Of a DNA stretch of 64,000 nucleotides, positions 42,291 through 50,529 are shown piece by piece. The stretch spans positions 186,001 through 250,000 of the forward strand of contig NZ_JBJDPS010000004.1 of NCBI RefSeq assembly GCF_044901685.1. The letters run 5' to 3'. The position numbers were made by a program, and so were the translations under genes. The stretch's first letter is position 1. Each line of letters starts with the position of its first letter. This DNA comes from Micromonospora_G sp044901685 (GTDB taxonomy: Bacteria; Actinomycetota; Actinomycetes; Mycobacteriales; Micromonosporaceae). The notes under the pieces are model-generated. The model was not told the DNA's origin, made no database searches, and saw nothing but the letters and a program-made list of their open reading frames with translations.

Positions 42291-43445
42291 ATGCGGGTTC
42301 TGATCTGTCCAGACAAATTCGCCGGTACTCTCTCCGCCCCCGAGGTGGCCGCCGCGGTGATCGCCGGCTGGCACGACACCGCCCCGGGGGACGACATGGT
42401 CGCCCGTCCGCTGGCCGACGGGGGTCCGGGCTTCGTCGAGGTGCTCGCCAGCGCGGTGGCCGGTCGCCGGTTGCCGGTGTCGACCGTCGATCCGCTCGGC
42501 CGTCCGGTCGAGGGCGAGATCCTCGTCACTGATCTTGATGCTGCGGTGGGTGGACCCACCGCCTACGTGGAGAGCGCCCAGGCGTGCGGGCTGCACCTGC
42601 TCGCCACCGACGAGCGTGACCCGAAGGTCACCACCTCGTACGGGCTCGGGCTGCTGGTCGCGGCTGCGGTCGAGGCGGGCGCCCGGCGGGTGGTGATCGG
42701 GCTGGGGGGCTCGGCCACCAACGACGCCGGTGCGGGAATGCTCGCCGCGCTCGGCGCCGCCCCGCTGGACGAGACCGGCCACGCCCTGCCGTACGGCGGA
42801 GCCGTGCTGACCGCCGCCGCGTCCCTGGGCGGCACACCCCTGCTGCGGCAGGTGGAACTGGTCGCGGCCACGGACGTGGACAACCCGCTGACCGGCCTGC
42901 ACGGCGCCTCGAACGTGTACGGCCCGCAGAAGGGCGCCAGCCGCGAGGACGTACTGCTGCTCGACTCGGCGCTGGAGCGGTTCGCCGCCGTACTGGAGCG
43001 GGAGCTGTCAACCTGCCCGCCGGAGCTGGCCGGGCTCCCCGGTGCCGGTGCGGCCGGGGGACTCGGGGCGGCGATCCTGGCCCTCGGAGGCCGCTGCGAG
43101 TCCGGTATCAAGCTGGTCAGCGACATGATCGGCCTGGACGCCGCGCTCGACGGGGCGGACCTGGTGATCACCGGCGAGGGGTCGTTCGACCACCAGTCGC
43201 TGCGCGGCAAGGTGGTCGCCGGCATCGCCGGTGCGGCCCGCGACCGGGGCGTGCCCTGCGTGGTGCTCGCCGGCCGGGTCAGCACCGGTCGGCGCGAGGC
43301 GGCGGCGGCCGGGGTGACCGAGGCGTACAGCCTGGTCGACCACTTCGGCGGCGAGGAGCATGGCGGGGTCGAACAGGCGATGACCCGCCCCGCCGAGGGC
43401 CTGCGCGCGGTCACCGCCCGCCTGGCCCGCCAGTGGAGCCGCTGA
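42291..43445 (+). CDS. glxK: Glycerate 2-kinase, GckA/GlxK family
   Basis: Phosphorylates glycerate with ATP. The 384 residues match type I glycerate kinases: CPDKFAGTLSAPEVAAAV, PLADGGPGFVEVL, IGLGGSATNDAGAGMLAALGA, and TGEGSFDHQSLRGKVVAGIA. ATG 42291 is the start, with GGCCGGG upstream rather than a strong Shine-Dalgarno. It precedes palindrome copy 4. Confidence 0.94.
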   Translation: MRVLICPDKFAGTLSAPEVAAAVIAGWHDTAPGDDMVARPLADGGPGFVEVLASAVAGRRLPVSTVDPLGRPVEGEILVTDLDAAVGGPTAYVESAQACGLHLLATDERDPKVTTSYGLGLLVAAAVEAGARRVVIGLGGSATNDAGAGMLAALGAAPLDETGHALPYGGAVLTAAASLGGTPLLRQVELVAATDVDNPLTGLHGASNVYGPQKGASREDVLLLDSALERFAAVLERELSTCPPELAGLPGAGAAGGLGAAILALGGRCESGIKLVSDMIGLDAALDGADLVITGEGSFDHQSLRGKVVAGIAGAARDRGVPCVVLAGRVSTGRREAAAAGVTEAYSLVDHFGGEEHGGVEQAMTRPAEGLRAVTARLARQWSR

Positions 43446-43461
43446 GCGGCGCTTGCGGTGT

Positions 43462-43510
43462 AAGGAAGGGCCCCTTGTTAACGCTATGCGTTAACAAGGG
43501 GCCCTTCCTT
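43462..43510. repeat. Dispersed palindrome, copy 4 (23-bp arms, TAT loop)
   Basis: Arms 43462-43484 and 43488-43510. The same core as copy 3, without the outer GGT/ACC. It lies between convergent glycerate kinase and MFS genes. Confidence 0.9.
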
Positions 43511-43515
43511 CGCTT

Positions 43516-45081
43516 TCAGGCGCGGCCGATGCGCTCCAGTTCGGCCTGGCGGTAGTCGGCCCCGGGACGGTCGGTCGGGGTGCCCCGGCGGCGACCCCGC
43601 CGGTCGAAGACGCCGATCGCCGCGATCAGCAGCCCGAACACCGCGATCCCGCTGACCAGCCCGATCGCCGGGTAGAACGAGTCCGGTACGTGTCCGGGCG
43701 CGGGCGCGTCGCTGGCCAGGACCGCGGTCACCCCGGCCAGGGCGATCGCCCCGCCGATCTGGAACGCGGTCTGCACCAACCCGGAGGCGAGTCCCTGCTC
43801 CTCGTCGGCGACCCCGGAGGTGGCCTGGATGTTCAGGGTCGGGAAGGTGAGCGCGAAGCCGGCGCCGAGCAGCAGCATGGTGGGCAGGATCACGCCGAGG
43901 TAGTGGGCCTCGCCGTCGATCCGCAGGAAGAGCAGGTACGCGGCGAGGAAGGCGACGAACCCGCCGGCCGCCACCCGGGCGGTGCCGAACCGGTTGACCA
44001 GTCCTCCGGTCCGGGGTCCGCCGAACGCCACGATCAGCCCGGCCGGCAGGAACGCGAGCGCCATCGCCAGCGGCGACCAGCCGAGCACGACCTGCACGTA
44101 GAGCGTGCCGATGAACTGGAAGCCGATGTAGGAACCGGTCACCGCGAGCGCACCGAGGTTGGCCCGGACCAGGGCCCGGTTGCGCAGGATGCCCAGGCGT
44201 ACCAGCGGGTGGGCCACCCGCCGCTCGATCGCCACGAACGCGACGAGCAGCACCGCCACCAGGGCGAAGGCGCCGAGCGTACGGGCCGAGAGCCAACCGG
44301 CGTTGGGCGCCTGGACCACGGCGTACACCAGGAGCAGTAGGGCCGCGGTGGAGGTGGCCGCGCCGCCGAGGTCGTAGCCGGCACCCGCCGGACGCTCGGT
44401 GCGGTGACGCGGGATCAGCCGGATGCCGGCGATCAGGACGAGCAGGGCGATCGGCGCCGGCAGCAGGAAGGTCAGCCGCCAGCCGGCCTCGGTGAGCAGG
44501 CCGCCGAGGATCAGGCCCATGGAGAAACCGCTGGCGCCGCAGGCGGTGTAGAAGCTCAGCGCGCGGTTGCGGGCCGGCCCCTCGTGGAACGTGGTGGTGA
44601 TGATCGACAACCCGGCCGGCGCGGTGAAGGCGGCGGCGACGCCCTTGACGAAGCGGGTGCCGATCAGCAGGTTCGGGTCGTCGACCAGGCCGCCGAGCAG
44701 TGAGGCGACGGCGAACACCCCGATCGCCCAGAGGAACACCTGGCGGCGGCCGAGCAGGTCGGCGGCCCGGCCGCCGAGCAGCAGCAGGCCGCCGTAGCCG
44801 AGCACGTAGCCGCTGACGATCCACTGCAGGCTGGAGTTGGACAGGCCCAGGTCGGCCTGGATCGAGGGCAGCGCCACCCCGACCATCGAGACGTCGAGGC
44901 CGTCGAGGAAGAGCGCGCCACAGAGTACGAGCAGCGTGCCGTAGAGGCGGGCGGTCATCTTCGGCCCACCGGCGGCCGTGTCCACCGGCCCGGTGCCGGT
45001 GTCCCTCCTGCCGGAGGTGGTCGCGTCCGGCCTGGTCAGCCGGGATGGTGGCCCGCTGTCGGGCGTGCTGGAAAGTGCCAT
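43516..45081 (-). CDS. MFS drug-efflux transporter, DHA2 (EmrB/QacA) type
   Basis: A 14-helix-type major facilitator of 521 residues. The N-terminal 40 residues are polar; helix 1 is GTLLVLCGALFLDGLDVSMVGVALP. The loop between helices 2 and 3 has GGRAADLLGRRQVF (motif A), and FVKGVAAAFTAPAGLS is motif B-like. ATG 45081 is the start. It is divergent from a MarR gene with an operator-like palindrome between, so MarR repression is likely; the substrate is unknown. Confidence 0.9.
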   Translation of the reverse strand: MALSSTPDSGPPSRLTRPDATTSGRRDTGTGPVDTAAGGPKMTARLYGTLLVLCGALFLDGLDVSMVGVALPSIQADLGLSNSSLQWIVSGYVLGYGGLLLLGGRAADLLGRRQVFLWAIGVFAVASLLGGLVDDPNLLIGTRFVKGVAAAFTAPAGLSIITTTFHEGPARNRALSFYTACGASGFSMGLILGGLLTEAGWRLTFLLPAPIALLVLIAGIRLIPRHRTERPAGAGYDLGGAATSTAALLLLVYAVVQAPNAGWLSARTLGAFALVAVLLVAFVAIERRVAHPLVRLGILRNRALVRANLGALAVTGSYIGFQFIGTLYVQVVLGWSPLAMALAFLPAGLIVAFGGPRTGGLVNRFGTARVAAGGFVAFLAAYLLFLRIDGEAHYLGVILPTMLLLGAGFALTFPTLNIQATSGVADEEQGLASGLVQTAFQIGGAIALAGVTAVLASDAPAPGHVPDSFYPAIGLVSGIAVFGLLIAAIGVFDRRGRRRGTPTDRPGADYRQAELERIGRA

Positions 45082-45115
45082 GTCCAGGAACTTACTTGCA
45101 CGCGCATCTAATGCA

Positions 45116-45132
45116 CAAGCAATAAGTGCTTG
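45116..45132. promoter_or_regulatory. Palindromic operator between the MFS and MarR genes
   Basis: CAAGCA and TGCTTG flank five bases (45116-45132). Related TTGC and GCTTG elements repeat to 45148, suggesting a second weaker site. The 88-base divergent gap and the dyad fit MarR-type autoregulation. Confidence 0.5.
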
Positions 45133-45169
45133 AACACATTTTGCTTGGGCATGTGGTAGCATCCGGGGC

Positions 45170-45565
45170 GTGTCCGAGGACGACCTGCTTGTCACCGAAT
45201 GGCGCCAGCTCGCCAGTCGGTATGCGGCGGCCTCGTGCGCGCTCGAGCGGGAGCTACAGGATCGGCACGGACTCGGCATGAGCGAGTTCGAGGTGATCGA
45301 CCGGCTCGCCACGAGCGCGGCGGCCAAACTCCGGATGCAGGAGCTGGCCGAGCTGGTACACCTGAGTCAGAGCGCGTTGAGTCGGGCGGTGGCCCGGCTG
45401 GAACGGGACGGACTGGTCTGCCGGGCACTCTGCGAGCAGGACCGGCGTGGCGTCTTCGTCACACTCACCGACGCGGGCCGGCGGCGCCAGGAAGAGGCGC
45501 GGCCCACCCAACGGGCGGTGCTCGAGGCGAGCCTCGGTCCGGCACCCGTGCCGGCAGCCGGGTGA
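45170..45565 (+). CDS. MarR family transcriptional regulator
   Basis: A 131-residue winged-helix regulator. It has the MarR core: LRMQELAELVHLSQSALSRAVARLERDGLVCR then DRRGVFVTLTDAGRR (wing). Two or more Cys residues (SC, CR, CEQ) could sense oxidants. GTG 45170 is the start. The divergent MFS gene is the probable target. Confidence 0.92.
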   Translation: MSEDDLLVTEWRQLASRYAAASCALERELQDRHGLGMSEFEVIDRLATSAAAKLRMQELAELVHLSQSALSRAVARLERDGLVCRALCEQDRRGVFVTLTDAGRRRQEEARPTQRAVLEASLGPAPVPAAG

Positions 45566-45676
45566 CCCGCACCTCACCGACCTACAATTAGATCCGAACC
45601 ACATTGGGAATGGCCGGTCAGAGGGCTAGCGTTGGCCAGTACGGACCCAAGACACCGTCGCAGGGGAGACTTTCAC

Positions 45677-46054
45677 GTGACCACGCCAGTGCAGACCGAG
45701 TCGACTGAGTCGACCGAGGCAAAGGCCCCAAGCAGCATCGTCCTCACCGACATCGCGGCACAGAAGGTCAAGGCCCTGATCGAGCAGGAAGGCCGCGACG
45801 ACCTGCGGCTGCGCGTCGCCGTACAGCCCGGTGGCTGCTCCGGCCTGCGTTACCAGCTCTTCTTCGACGAGCGTTCGCTCGACGGTGACGTCGTCAACGA
45901 CTTCGGCGGTGTCGAGGTGGTCGTCGACCGGATGAGCGCCCCGTACCTCACCGGCGCGACGATCGACTTCGCCGACCGGATCGACGCCCAGGGCTTCACC
46001 ATCGACAACCCCAACGCGCAGAACTCCTGCGCCTGCGGCGACTCGTTCCACTAA
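45677..46054 (+). CDS. erpA: Iron-sulfur cluster insertion protein ErpA/HesB family
   Basis: An A-type carrier of 125 residues that passes Fe-S clusters to target proteins. The three cysteines are in GGCSGLRY and CACGDSFH. GTG 45677 is the start; the first 20 residues are Thr/Glu-rich. In actinobacteria the gene commonly sits near ctaC, as here. Targets may include LipA and NadA in this window. Confidence 0.94.
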   Translation: MTTPVQTESTESTEAKAPSSIVLTDIAAQKVKALIEQEGRDDLRLRVAVQPGGCSGLRYQLFFDERSLDGDVVNDFGGVEVVVDRMSAPYLTGATIDFADRIDAQGFTIDNPNAQNSCACGDSFH

Positions 46055-46060
46055 AACGCA

Positions 46061-46080
46061 CGCGGTGGGCGACCACCGCG
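46061..46080 (+). terminator. Hairpin terminator after erpA
   Basis: CGCGGTGG and CCACCGCG form a perfect 8-bp stem with a GCGA tetraloop seven bases after the stop. The rest of the 245-base gap to the adenosine kinase gene holds no gene. Confidence 0.65.
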
Positions 46081-46299
46081 CATCGCAGCACCGTCAGCGG
46101 GGCTCTTCCGCCGCCGCCGGTCGACCCGACGTATCCGATACGCCGGGCCGCCCGGGGCGCCGGAGGGGCCCCGCTTTTGCCCCAACGGAGCCTCCCGTTA
46201 CGACGCCGTGGCCGTTAACCGACGGAGCGACGACGTGACGATGACCGGGCCGGTAGGCTGACTCGGCTGTACAACCAACACCGACGCGAGGGCGCCGAT

Positions 46300-47274
46300 A
46301 TGAAGATCGCCGTTACCGGCTCGATCGCCACCGATCACCTCATGCACTTCCCGGGTCGATTTGCCGACCAGCTCATCGCCGACCAGTTGCACAAGGTGTC
46401 ACTCTCCTTCCTCGTCGACGATCTCGTGCTCCGTCGCGGCGGCGTAGCGGCCAACATCGCCTTCGGCATGGCCCAGCTCGGCCTGAAGCCGATCCTGCTC
46501 GGCGCGGTCGGTGCCGACTTCGCCGACTACCGGTCCTGGCTGGAACGGCACGGCGTCGACTGCGAGTCGGTGCACGTCAGCGAGATCGCCCACACCGCGC
46601 GCTTCGTCTGCACCACCGACCTGGACATGTGCCAGATCGCCTCGTTCTACGCCGGGGCGATGAGCGAGGCCCGCAACATCGAGTTGGCCCCGGTCGCGGA
46701 CCGGATCGGCGGCCTCGACCTGGTCCTGGTCAGCGCGAACGACCCGGAGGCGATGATCCGCCACTCCGCCGAGTGCCGGGAGCGCGGCTACCGGTTCGCC
46801 GCCGACCCGTCGCAGCAGCTCGCCCGGATGGACGGCTCCGACGTGGTCTCACTGATCGACGGCGCCGAGTACCTGATGACCAACGACTACGAGAAGTCGC
46901 TGTTGCAGAGCAAGGCCGGGCTGACCGACGAGCAGCTCCTGGAGCGGGTCAAGGTCCGGGTCACCACGCTGGGCAAGGACGGCGTGGAGATCGCCGGCCG
47001 CGACTTCGCCACCTTCCGGGTGCCGATCGCCCGCGAGATCGAGGCGTCCGACCCGACAGGTGTCGGCGACGGCTTCCGGGCCGGCTTCTTCGCCGCGCTC
47101 TCCTGGGGTCTCGGCCTGGAGCGGGCCGCCCAGGTCGGCTCGCTGCTCGCCACCCTGGTGCTGGAAACCGTCGGGACCCAGGAGTACGAGGTCCGCCGCG
47201 ATCTCTTCGTCAAGCGCCTCGCCGAGTCGTACGGCGACCAGGCCGCCGAGGACGTCCAGCCGCACCTGAACTAG
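46300..47274 (+). CDS. adoK: PfkB-family kinase, adenosine kinase-like
   Basis: A ribokinase-family sugar/nucleoside kinase of 324 residues. RRGGVAANIAFGMAQLG is the substrate motif and DPTGVGDGFRAGFFAALSW carries the catalytic Asp. It resembles the mycobacterial adenosine kinase (Rv2202c), which phosphorylates adenosine to AMP; other PfkB substrates cannot be excluded. ATG 46300 is the start. A hairpin follows its stop at 47289-47322. Confidence 0.85.
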   Translation: MKIAVTGSIATDHLMHFPGRFADQLIADQLHKVSLSFLVDDLVLRRGGVAANIAFGMAQLGLKPILLGAVGADFADYRSWLERHGVDCESVHVSEIAHTARFVCTTDLDMCQIASFYAGAMSEARNIELAPVADRIGGLDLVLVSANDPEAMIRHSAECRERGYRFAADPSQQLARMDGSDVVSLIDGAEYLMTNDYEKSLLQSKAGLTDEQLLERVKVRVTTLGKDGVEIAGRDFATFRVPIAREIEASDPTGVGDGFRAGFFAALSWGLGLERAAQVGSLLATLVLETVGTQEYEVRRDLFVKRLAESYGDQAAEDVQPHLN

Positions 47275-47288
47275 TTTCCCGGTTGACG

Positions 47289-47322
47289 GTCCTGCCGGGC
47301 GGCACAGCCCACCCGGCAGGAC
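47289..47322. terminator. Hairpin between adoK and the DUF397 gene
   Basis: GTCCTGCCGGG and CCCGGCAGGAC pair perfectly over 11 bp between convergent genes. Confidence 0.7.
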
Positions 47323-47332
47323 GCTCCCCCAG

Positions 47333-47545
47333 TCACCGGCAGACGGGGTCGAAAAGGAAGGCGCTCCAGGCGGAGCGGCTGAAAAGAAGTACGGGGCCGG
47401 TCGGGTCCTTGCTGTCGCGTACGGCGACCGACCCGGCGGGGGCGGCGGCCGAGGCGGGTAGGACGGCACACTCGACGCAGTCACCGTTGTTGGTGCTGCG
47501 GCTGCTCTTGACCCAGTGGGCGTGGCTCAGGTCGGGGGTGGACAC
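47333..47545 (-). CDS. DUF397 domain protein
   Basis: A 70-residue protein starting MSTPDLSHAHWVKSSRSTNNGDCVE, the DUF397 hallmark (WxKSSxSxxxGxCVE), ending RSAWSAFLFD. In Streptomyces such proteins pair with WhiJ/BldB-type regulators in development and antibiotic control. It lies 18 bases after the DUF5753 regulator stop, probably co-transcribed. Confidence 0.93.
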   Translation of the reverse strand: MSTPDLSHAHWVKSSRSTNNGDCVECAVLPASAAAPAGSVAVRDSKDPTGPVLLFSRSAWSAFLFDPVCR

Positions 47546-47563
47546 GAGGGGCCTCCGGGGTGG

Positions 47564-48430
47564 TCAGGCCAGACCGGCCAGCTCCCTGATCATCGCTCGT
47601 GAATCGGCGGGGGAGAGGGCGACCTGGCGCAGGTTCTCTGCCACCATGCTATAAGTCCGCACGCTGTCCGGGTCCTGCACGTACATCGCCCCGTCGAGCA
47701 GTTCGGTGTAGGCGATCGGCCGGACCTTGCCGAATTCCAGCACCACGAACTTGCCGATCGCGCCTGCCGCGTGCGGGCCGTCCTCGGGGCGGACCACCTG
47801 GACCGTGACGTTCGGCAGCTCGGACATGGTGACCAGGTGGGCGAGCTGGTCGCGGCGGGTCTGGTCGCCGTTCACCCGTAGTCGTAGCGCCGCCTCACCG
47901 ATCACCGCGTGCAGGGTCAGCGGCTCGTCCTCGGTCAACCGGCGGGCCCGGGTCTGCCGGAACGAGACAAAACGTTCGGCGTGGTCCGGTCGGACGAAGC
48001 CGGTGCCGATGGTGAGCGCCTGGGCGTACTCCTCCGTCTGCAACAGCCCGGGGATCACCATCGACTCGAAGACAAACGCTCCCTCGGCCAGCCCTTCGAG
48101 CCCGACGTACGTCTTGAACCAGTCCGGCATCACGTTCGCCCACGGCGCCCACCAGGTCTTGGCGTCGGAGCGGGTGGCCAGTGAGGTGAGCCGGTCGATC
48201 GCCGGTTCGGCGGCGCCGCAGGCCCGCAGCACGGTCCCGATGTCGTCCGGGAACTGCTGGTAGCGGCCGCTCTCCATGTGGCCGAGCTTCGGCTTGCCGA
48301 TGCCGCTCGCGGTGGCCAACTCGCTCAACGACATCGGTACGTCACGTCGGTAGCGACTCAGCTCGGCGCCGATCAGCCAGCGCAACGCGGAAGGGTCGGT
48401 ACGAGCGACCACGGGCGGCCTCACCTTCAT
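47564..48430 (-). CDS. XRE helix-turn-helix regulator with DUF5753 (WhiJ-like)
   Basis: A 288-residue regulator. The N-terminal HTH is LRWLIGAELSRYRRDVPMSLSELATASGIGKPKLGHMESGRYQ. The C-terminal DUF5753 domain contains GLEGLAEGAFVFESMVIPGLLQTEEYAQAL and RQTRARRLTED. The family pairs with DUF397 proteins. I chose ATG 48430, the start of the conserved region; ATG 48469 is possible. The divergent partner starts at 48524, with a palindromic -10 region in between. Confidence 0.88.
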   Translation of the reverse strand: MKVRPPVVARTDPSALRWLIGAELSRYRRDVPMSLSELATASGIGKPKLGHMESGRYQQFPDDIGTVLRACGAAEPAIDRLTSLATRSDAKTWWAPWANVMPDWFKTYVGLEGLAEGAFVFESMVIPGLLQTEEYAQALTIGTGFVRPDHAERFVSFRQTRARRLTEDEPLTLHAVIGEAALRLRVNGDQTRRDQLAHLVTMSELPNVTVQVVRPEDGPHAAGAIGKFVVLEFGKVRPIAYTELLDGAMYVQDPDSVRTYSMVAENLRQVALSPADSRAMIRELAGLA

Positions 48431-48485
48431 CGAAGTCGATACGAAGCATCCTGCCGGTAGCTCTTCCATTACGCAAGGGAGTCGA

Positions 48486-48497
48486 CTATACGTATAG
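48486..48497. promoter_or_regulatory. Palindromic CTATACGTATAG between divergent genes
   Basis: A perfect 12-bp palindrome. Each strand reads as a -10-like element (TATAGT minus, TATAGC plus), so it may be an overlapping divergent promoter and operator for the HTH regulator. Confidence 0.45.
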
Positions 48498-48523
48498 CAA
48501 CGAGAGATGCGTAGGAGGTTGAG

Positions 48524-48904
48524 ATGGACGACGTTCTGCCCCGGCCACCCGCTTCACCGCACGACGAGCCGCTCGGCACCCCCGAGGAGTTCCACCAGCT
48601 CATGACCGAGCTTGCCGCCGACTACGCGCCCCGGCGGTTCGCCATCTGCGAGGAGTACGGCGACCGCGTCGACGGGCGGGTCTACGCCTGGGGTGTGGCG
48701 TTCGAGGAGCACGCCTGGCTGCAAACCGACGACGACAGCTTCACCGGGCGGTTCGCCAACGCGCCCAGCGCGGCACGGATGCTCGGCCGTACCGGTCGAC
48801 GGTTGCGGCTGATCTGGATCGACCGGCCCTCAACCGCGTACGTGACCGAGGAGCCGGATCGGCCGCCCCGGAACGAGGGTCACTGGAGGCGGCGGATGTC
48901 GTAG
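48524..48904 (+). CDS. Hypothetical protein divergent from the WhiJ-like regulator
   Basis: A 126-residue soluble protein, MDDVLPRPPASPHDEP..., with LAADYAPRRFAICEEYGDRVDGRVYAWG and WLQTDDDSFTGRFANAPSAARMLG. No known motif; many acidic and aromatic residues. AGGAGG sits seven bases before ATG 48524. Position opposite a WhiJ-type regulator suggests it is the third member of that module, taking the place of the usual AbaA-type ATPase. Its last 25 bases overlap the convergent tusA. Confidence 0.65.
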   Translation: MDDVLPRPPASPHDEPLGTPEEFHQLMTELAADYAPRRFAICEEYGDRVDGRVYAWGVAFEEHAWLQTDDDSFTGRFANAPSAARMLGRTGRRLRLIWIDRPSTAYVTEEPDRPPRNEGHWRRRMS

Positions 48905-49194
48905 GCGGGGGAGTCGCCGACCGTGGTGGCGGCGAGGAACTCCTGGCCGCGCAGCCGGCACCAGGCGGGAAAGTCGAGCGCGGCGGCCGGGTCGTCGGCG
49001 AGCACCCGGAGCACCGACCCGACCGGCAGCTCCGGCATCCGACGAGCCGCCGCGATCACCGGCAGTGGGCACCGCTGACCCCGGCAGTCCAGGGTCTCGA
49101 CGGGCTCGGACGACCCGATCGGCTGCGACGACCTGATCGGCTGCGACGACCCGACCGGCTCGGACGACCCGATTGGAGTGGACGAGTCACTCAC
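48880..49194 (-). CDS. tusA: TusA-type sulfur carrier with an N-terminal hexapeptide repeat
   Basis: A sulfurtransferase of 104 residues. The sulfur-carrying Cys is in ETLDCRGQRCPLPVIAAARRM, the TusA CPxP motif. Before it are four units of the six-residue pattern SSEPVG or SSQPIG encoded by 18-bp DNA repeats, which a normal TusA of about 80 residues lacks. GTG 49194 overlaps the desulfurase stop by four bases, so the two are translationally coupled. Likely job: accept persulfide from the desulfurase for tRNA thiolation or molybdopterin synthesis. Confidence 0.88.
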   Translation of the reverse strand: MSDSSTPIGSSEPVGSSQPIRSSQPIGSSEPVETLDCRGQRCPLPVIAAARRMPELPVGSVLRVLADDPAAALDFPAWCRLRGQEFLAATTVGDSPAYDIRRLQ

Positions 49195-50363
49195 AGTCCC
49201 ACCACCCCGGCCTCGGCCCGTAGGTCGGCGACGACGGTCGGCAGCTCGGCGAGGAAGCGGTCCACCTCGGCGGCGGTGCTCTCCCGGTGCAGCGAGACCC
49301 GTACGTTGCCGTGCGACAGCACGCCCATCGCCGCCAGCACGTGCGACGGCTCCAGGGTCGAAGAGGTGCAGGAGGAGCCGGAGGAGACGGCAAAGCCGCG
49401 CCGGTCCAGCGCGTGCAGCAGCGCCTCGCCGTCGACGTACAGGCAGGAGAAGGTGACCAGGTGCGGCAGCCGGTCGCTCGGGTCGCCCACCACCTCGATG
49501 TCCGGCACGGTCGCGGCGACGGTCGCCCGGATCCGGTCGACCAGCGGCGCGAGCCGGGCCGCCTCGGTGGCGGCGTCGGCGTTCGCCGCCCGCAGCGCCG
49601 CGGCGGCAGCCACGATCGCCGGCAGGTTGGCCACCCCGGGCGTACGGCCAGACTCCCGCTCGTCCGCCGGATACGGGGAGAGCCAGCGGATGCCCTTGCG
49701 CACCACCAGGATGCCCACCCCCGGCGGCCCGCCCCACTTGTGCGCGCTCGCCGACAGCATCGACCAGCCCTCGGGCACCGGCACCCGACCGACCGACTGG
49801 GCCGCGTCGACGTAGAGCGGCACCCCGGCGTCGGCGCAGACCTCGGCCGCCGTGGCCAGTGGCTGTATCGTGCCCACCTCGTGACTCGCCGTGATCAGTG
49901 CGGCGAGCGCCACGCCGGGGGCGGTCACCGCCGCCGACCAGGCCGCCGGGTCGAGCCGCCCGAGCTGGTCCACCGGTACGGAGACCGCCTGACCGCCGTC
50001 GGCCACGTGCCGCTGCGCGGCGTGCAGCACCGCCGAGTGTTCGATCGCCGAGTGCACCAGGGTCGCGCCCGCGCGGCGGCGCCCGGCCAGGCCGCCGAGC
50101 ACGGCGGCGTGCGCCGCGGTCGTACCGCTGGCGGTGAAGGAGACCTCGTCCGGACGTACGCCCAGCACCTCGGCGGTCGCGGCCCGGGCGGCGTCGAGGA
50201 GCTGGCGGGCCCGGCGGGCCTGGGTGTAGAGCTTGGCCGGGTCGGCCCAGCCATCGGTCAGCGCGGCGAGCAGCGCCTGGCGGGCCACCGGATGCAGCGG
50301 CGCGGCGGTGGCGGTGTCGAAGTAGACCGGCGTCGCGCTCTCCGCCGACGGTGCGTCGTTCAC
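49191..50363 (-). CDS. Class V cysteine desulfurase
   Basis: A PLP enzyme of 390 residues of the IscS/NifS type. The PLP lysine is in SASAHKWGGPPG, the active Cys is in SSGSSCTSS, and other PLP residues are in ASHEVGTIQPL and DAAQSVGRVP. It frees sulfur from cysteine as persulfide. GTG 50363 begins MNDAPSAESATPVYFD. It is coupled to tusA, so the sulfur goes to a TusA relay; Fe-S supply is also possible. It is divergent from ctaC. Confidence 0.9.
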   Translation of the reverse strand: MNDAPSAESATPVYFDTATAAPLHPVARQALLAALTDGWADPAKLYTQARRARQLLDAARAATAEVLGVRPDEVSFTASGTTAAHAAVLGGLAGRRRAGATLVHSAIEHSAVLHAAQRHVADGGQAVSVPVDQLGRLDPAAWSAAVTAPGVALAALITASHEVGTIQPLATAAEVCADAGVPLYVDAAQSVGRVPVPEGWSMLSASAHKWGGPPGVGILVVRKGIRWLSPYPADERESGRTPGVANLPAIVAAAAALRAANADAATEAARLAPLVDRIRATVAATVPDIEVVGDPSDRLPHLVTFSCLYVDGEALLHALDRRGFAVSSGSSCTSSTLEPSHVLAAMGVLSHGNVRVSLHRESTAAEVDRFLAELPTVVADLRAEAGVVGL

Positions 50364-50529
50364 AGGTGAACGGTAACCCGTGGCGGATCGAGCAAGATCC
50401 CCATTGGGGGACAGAGTGACCCCAGAGCCGTCCGACCCGGAATGGTCGAGTAATCTGCGACCGTCGGTGACGCCTTTGCTGTTGGTTGGGAAAACAGACA
50501 CCAGCGGCGCGCTAGGGAGGCAGGACCAG

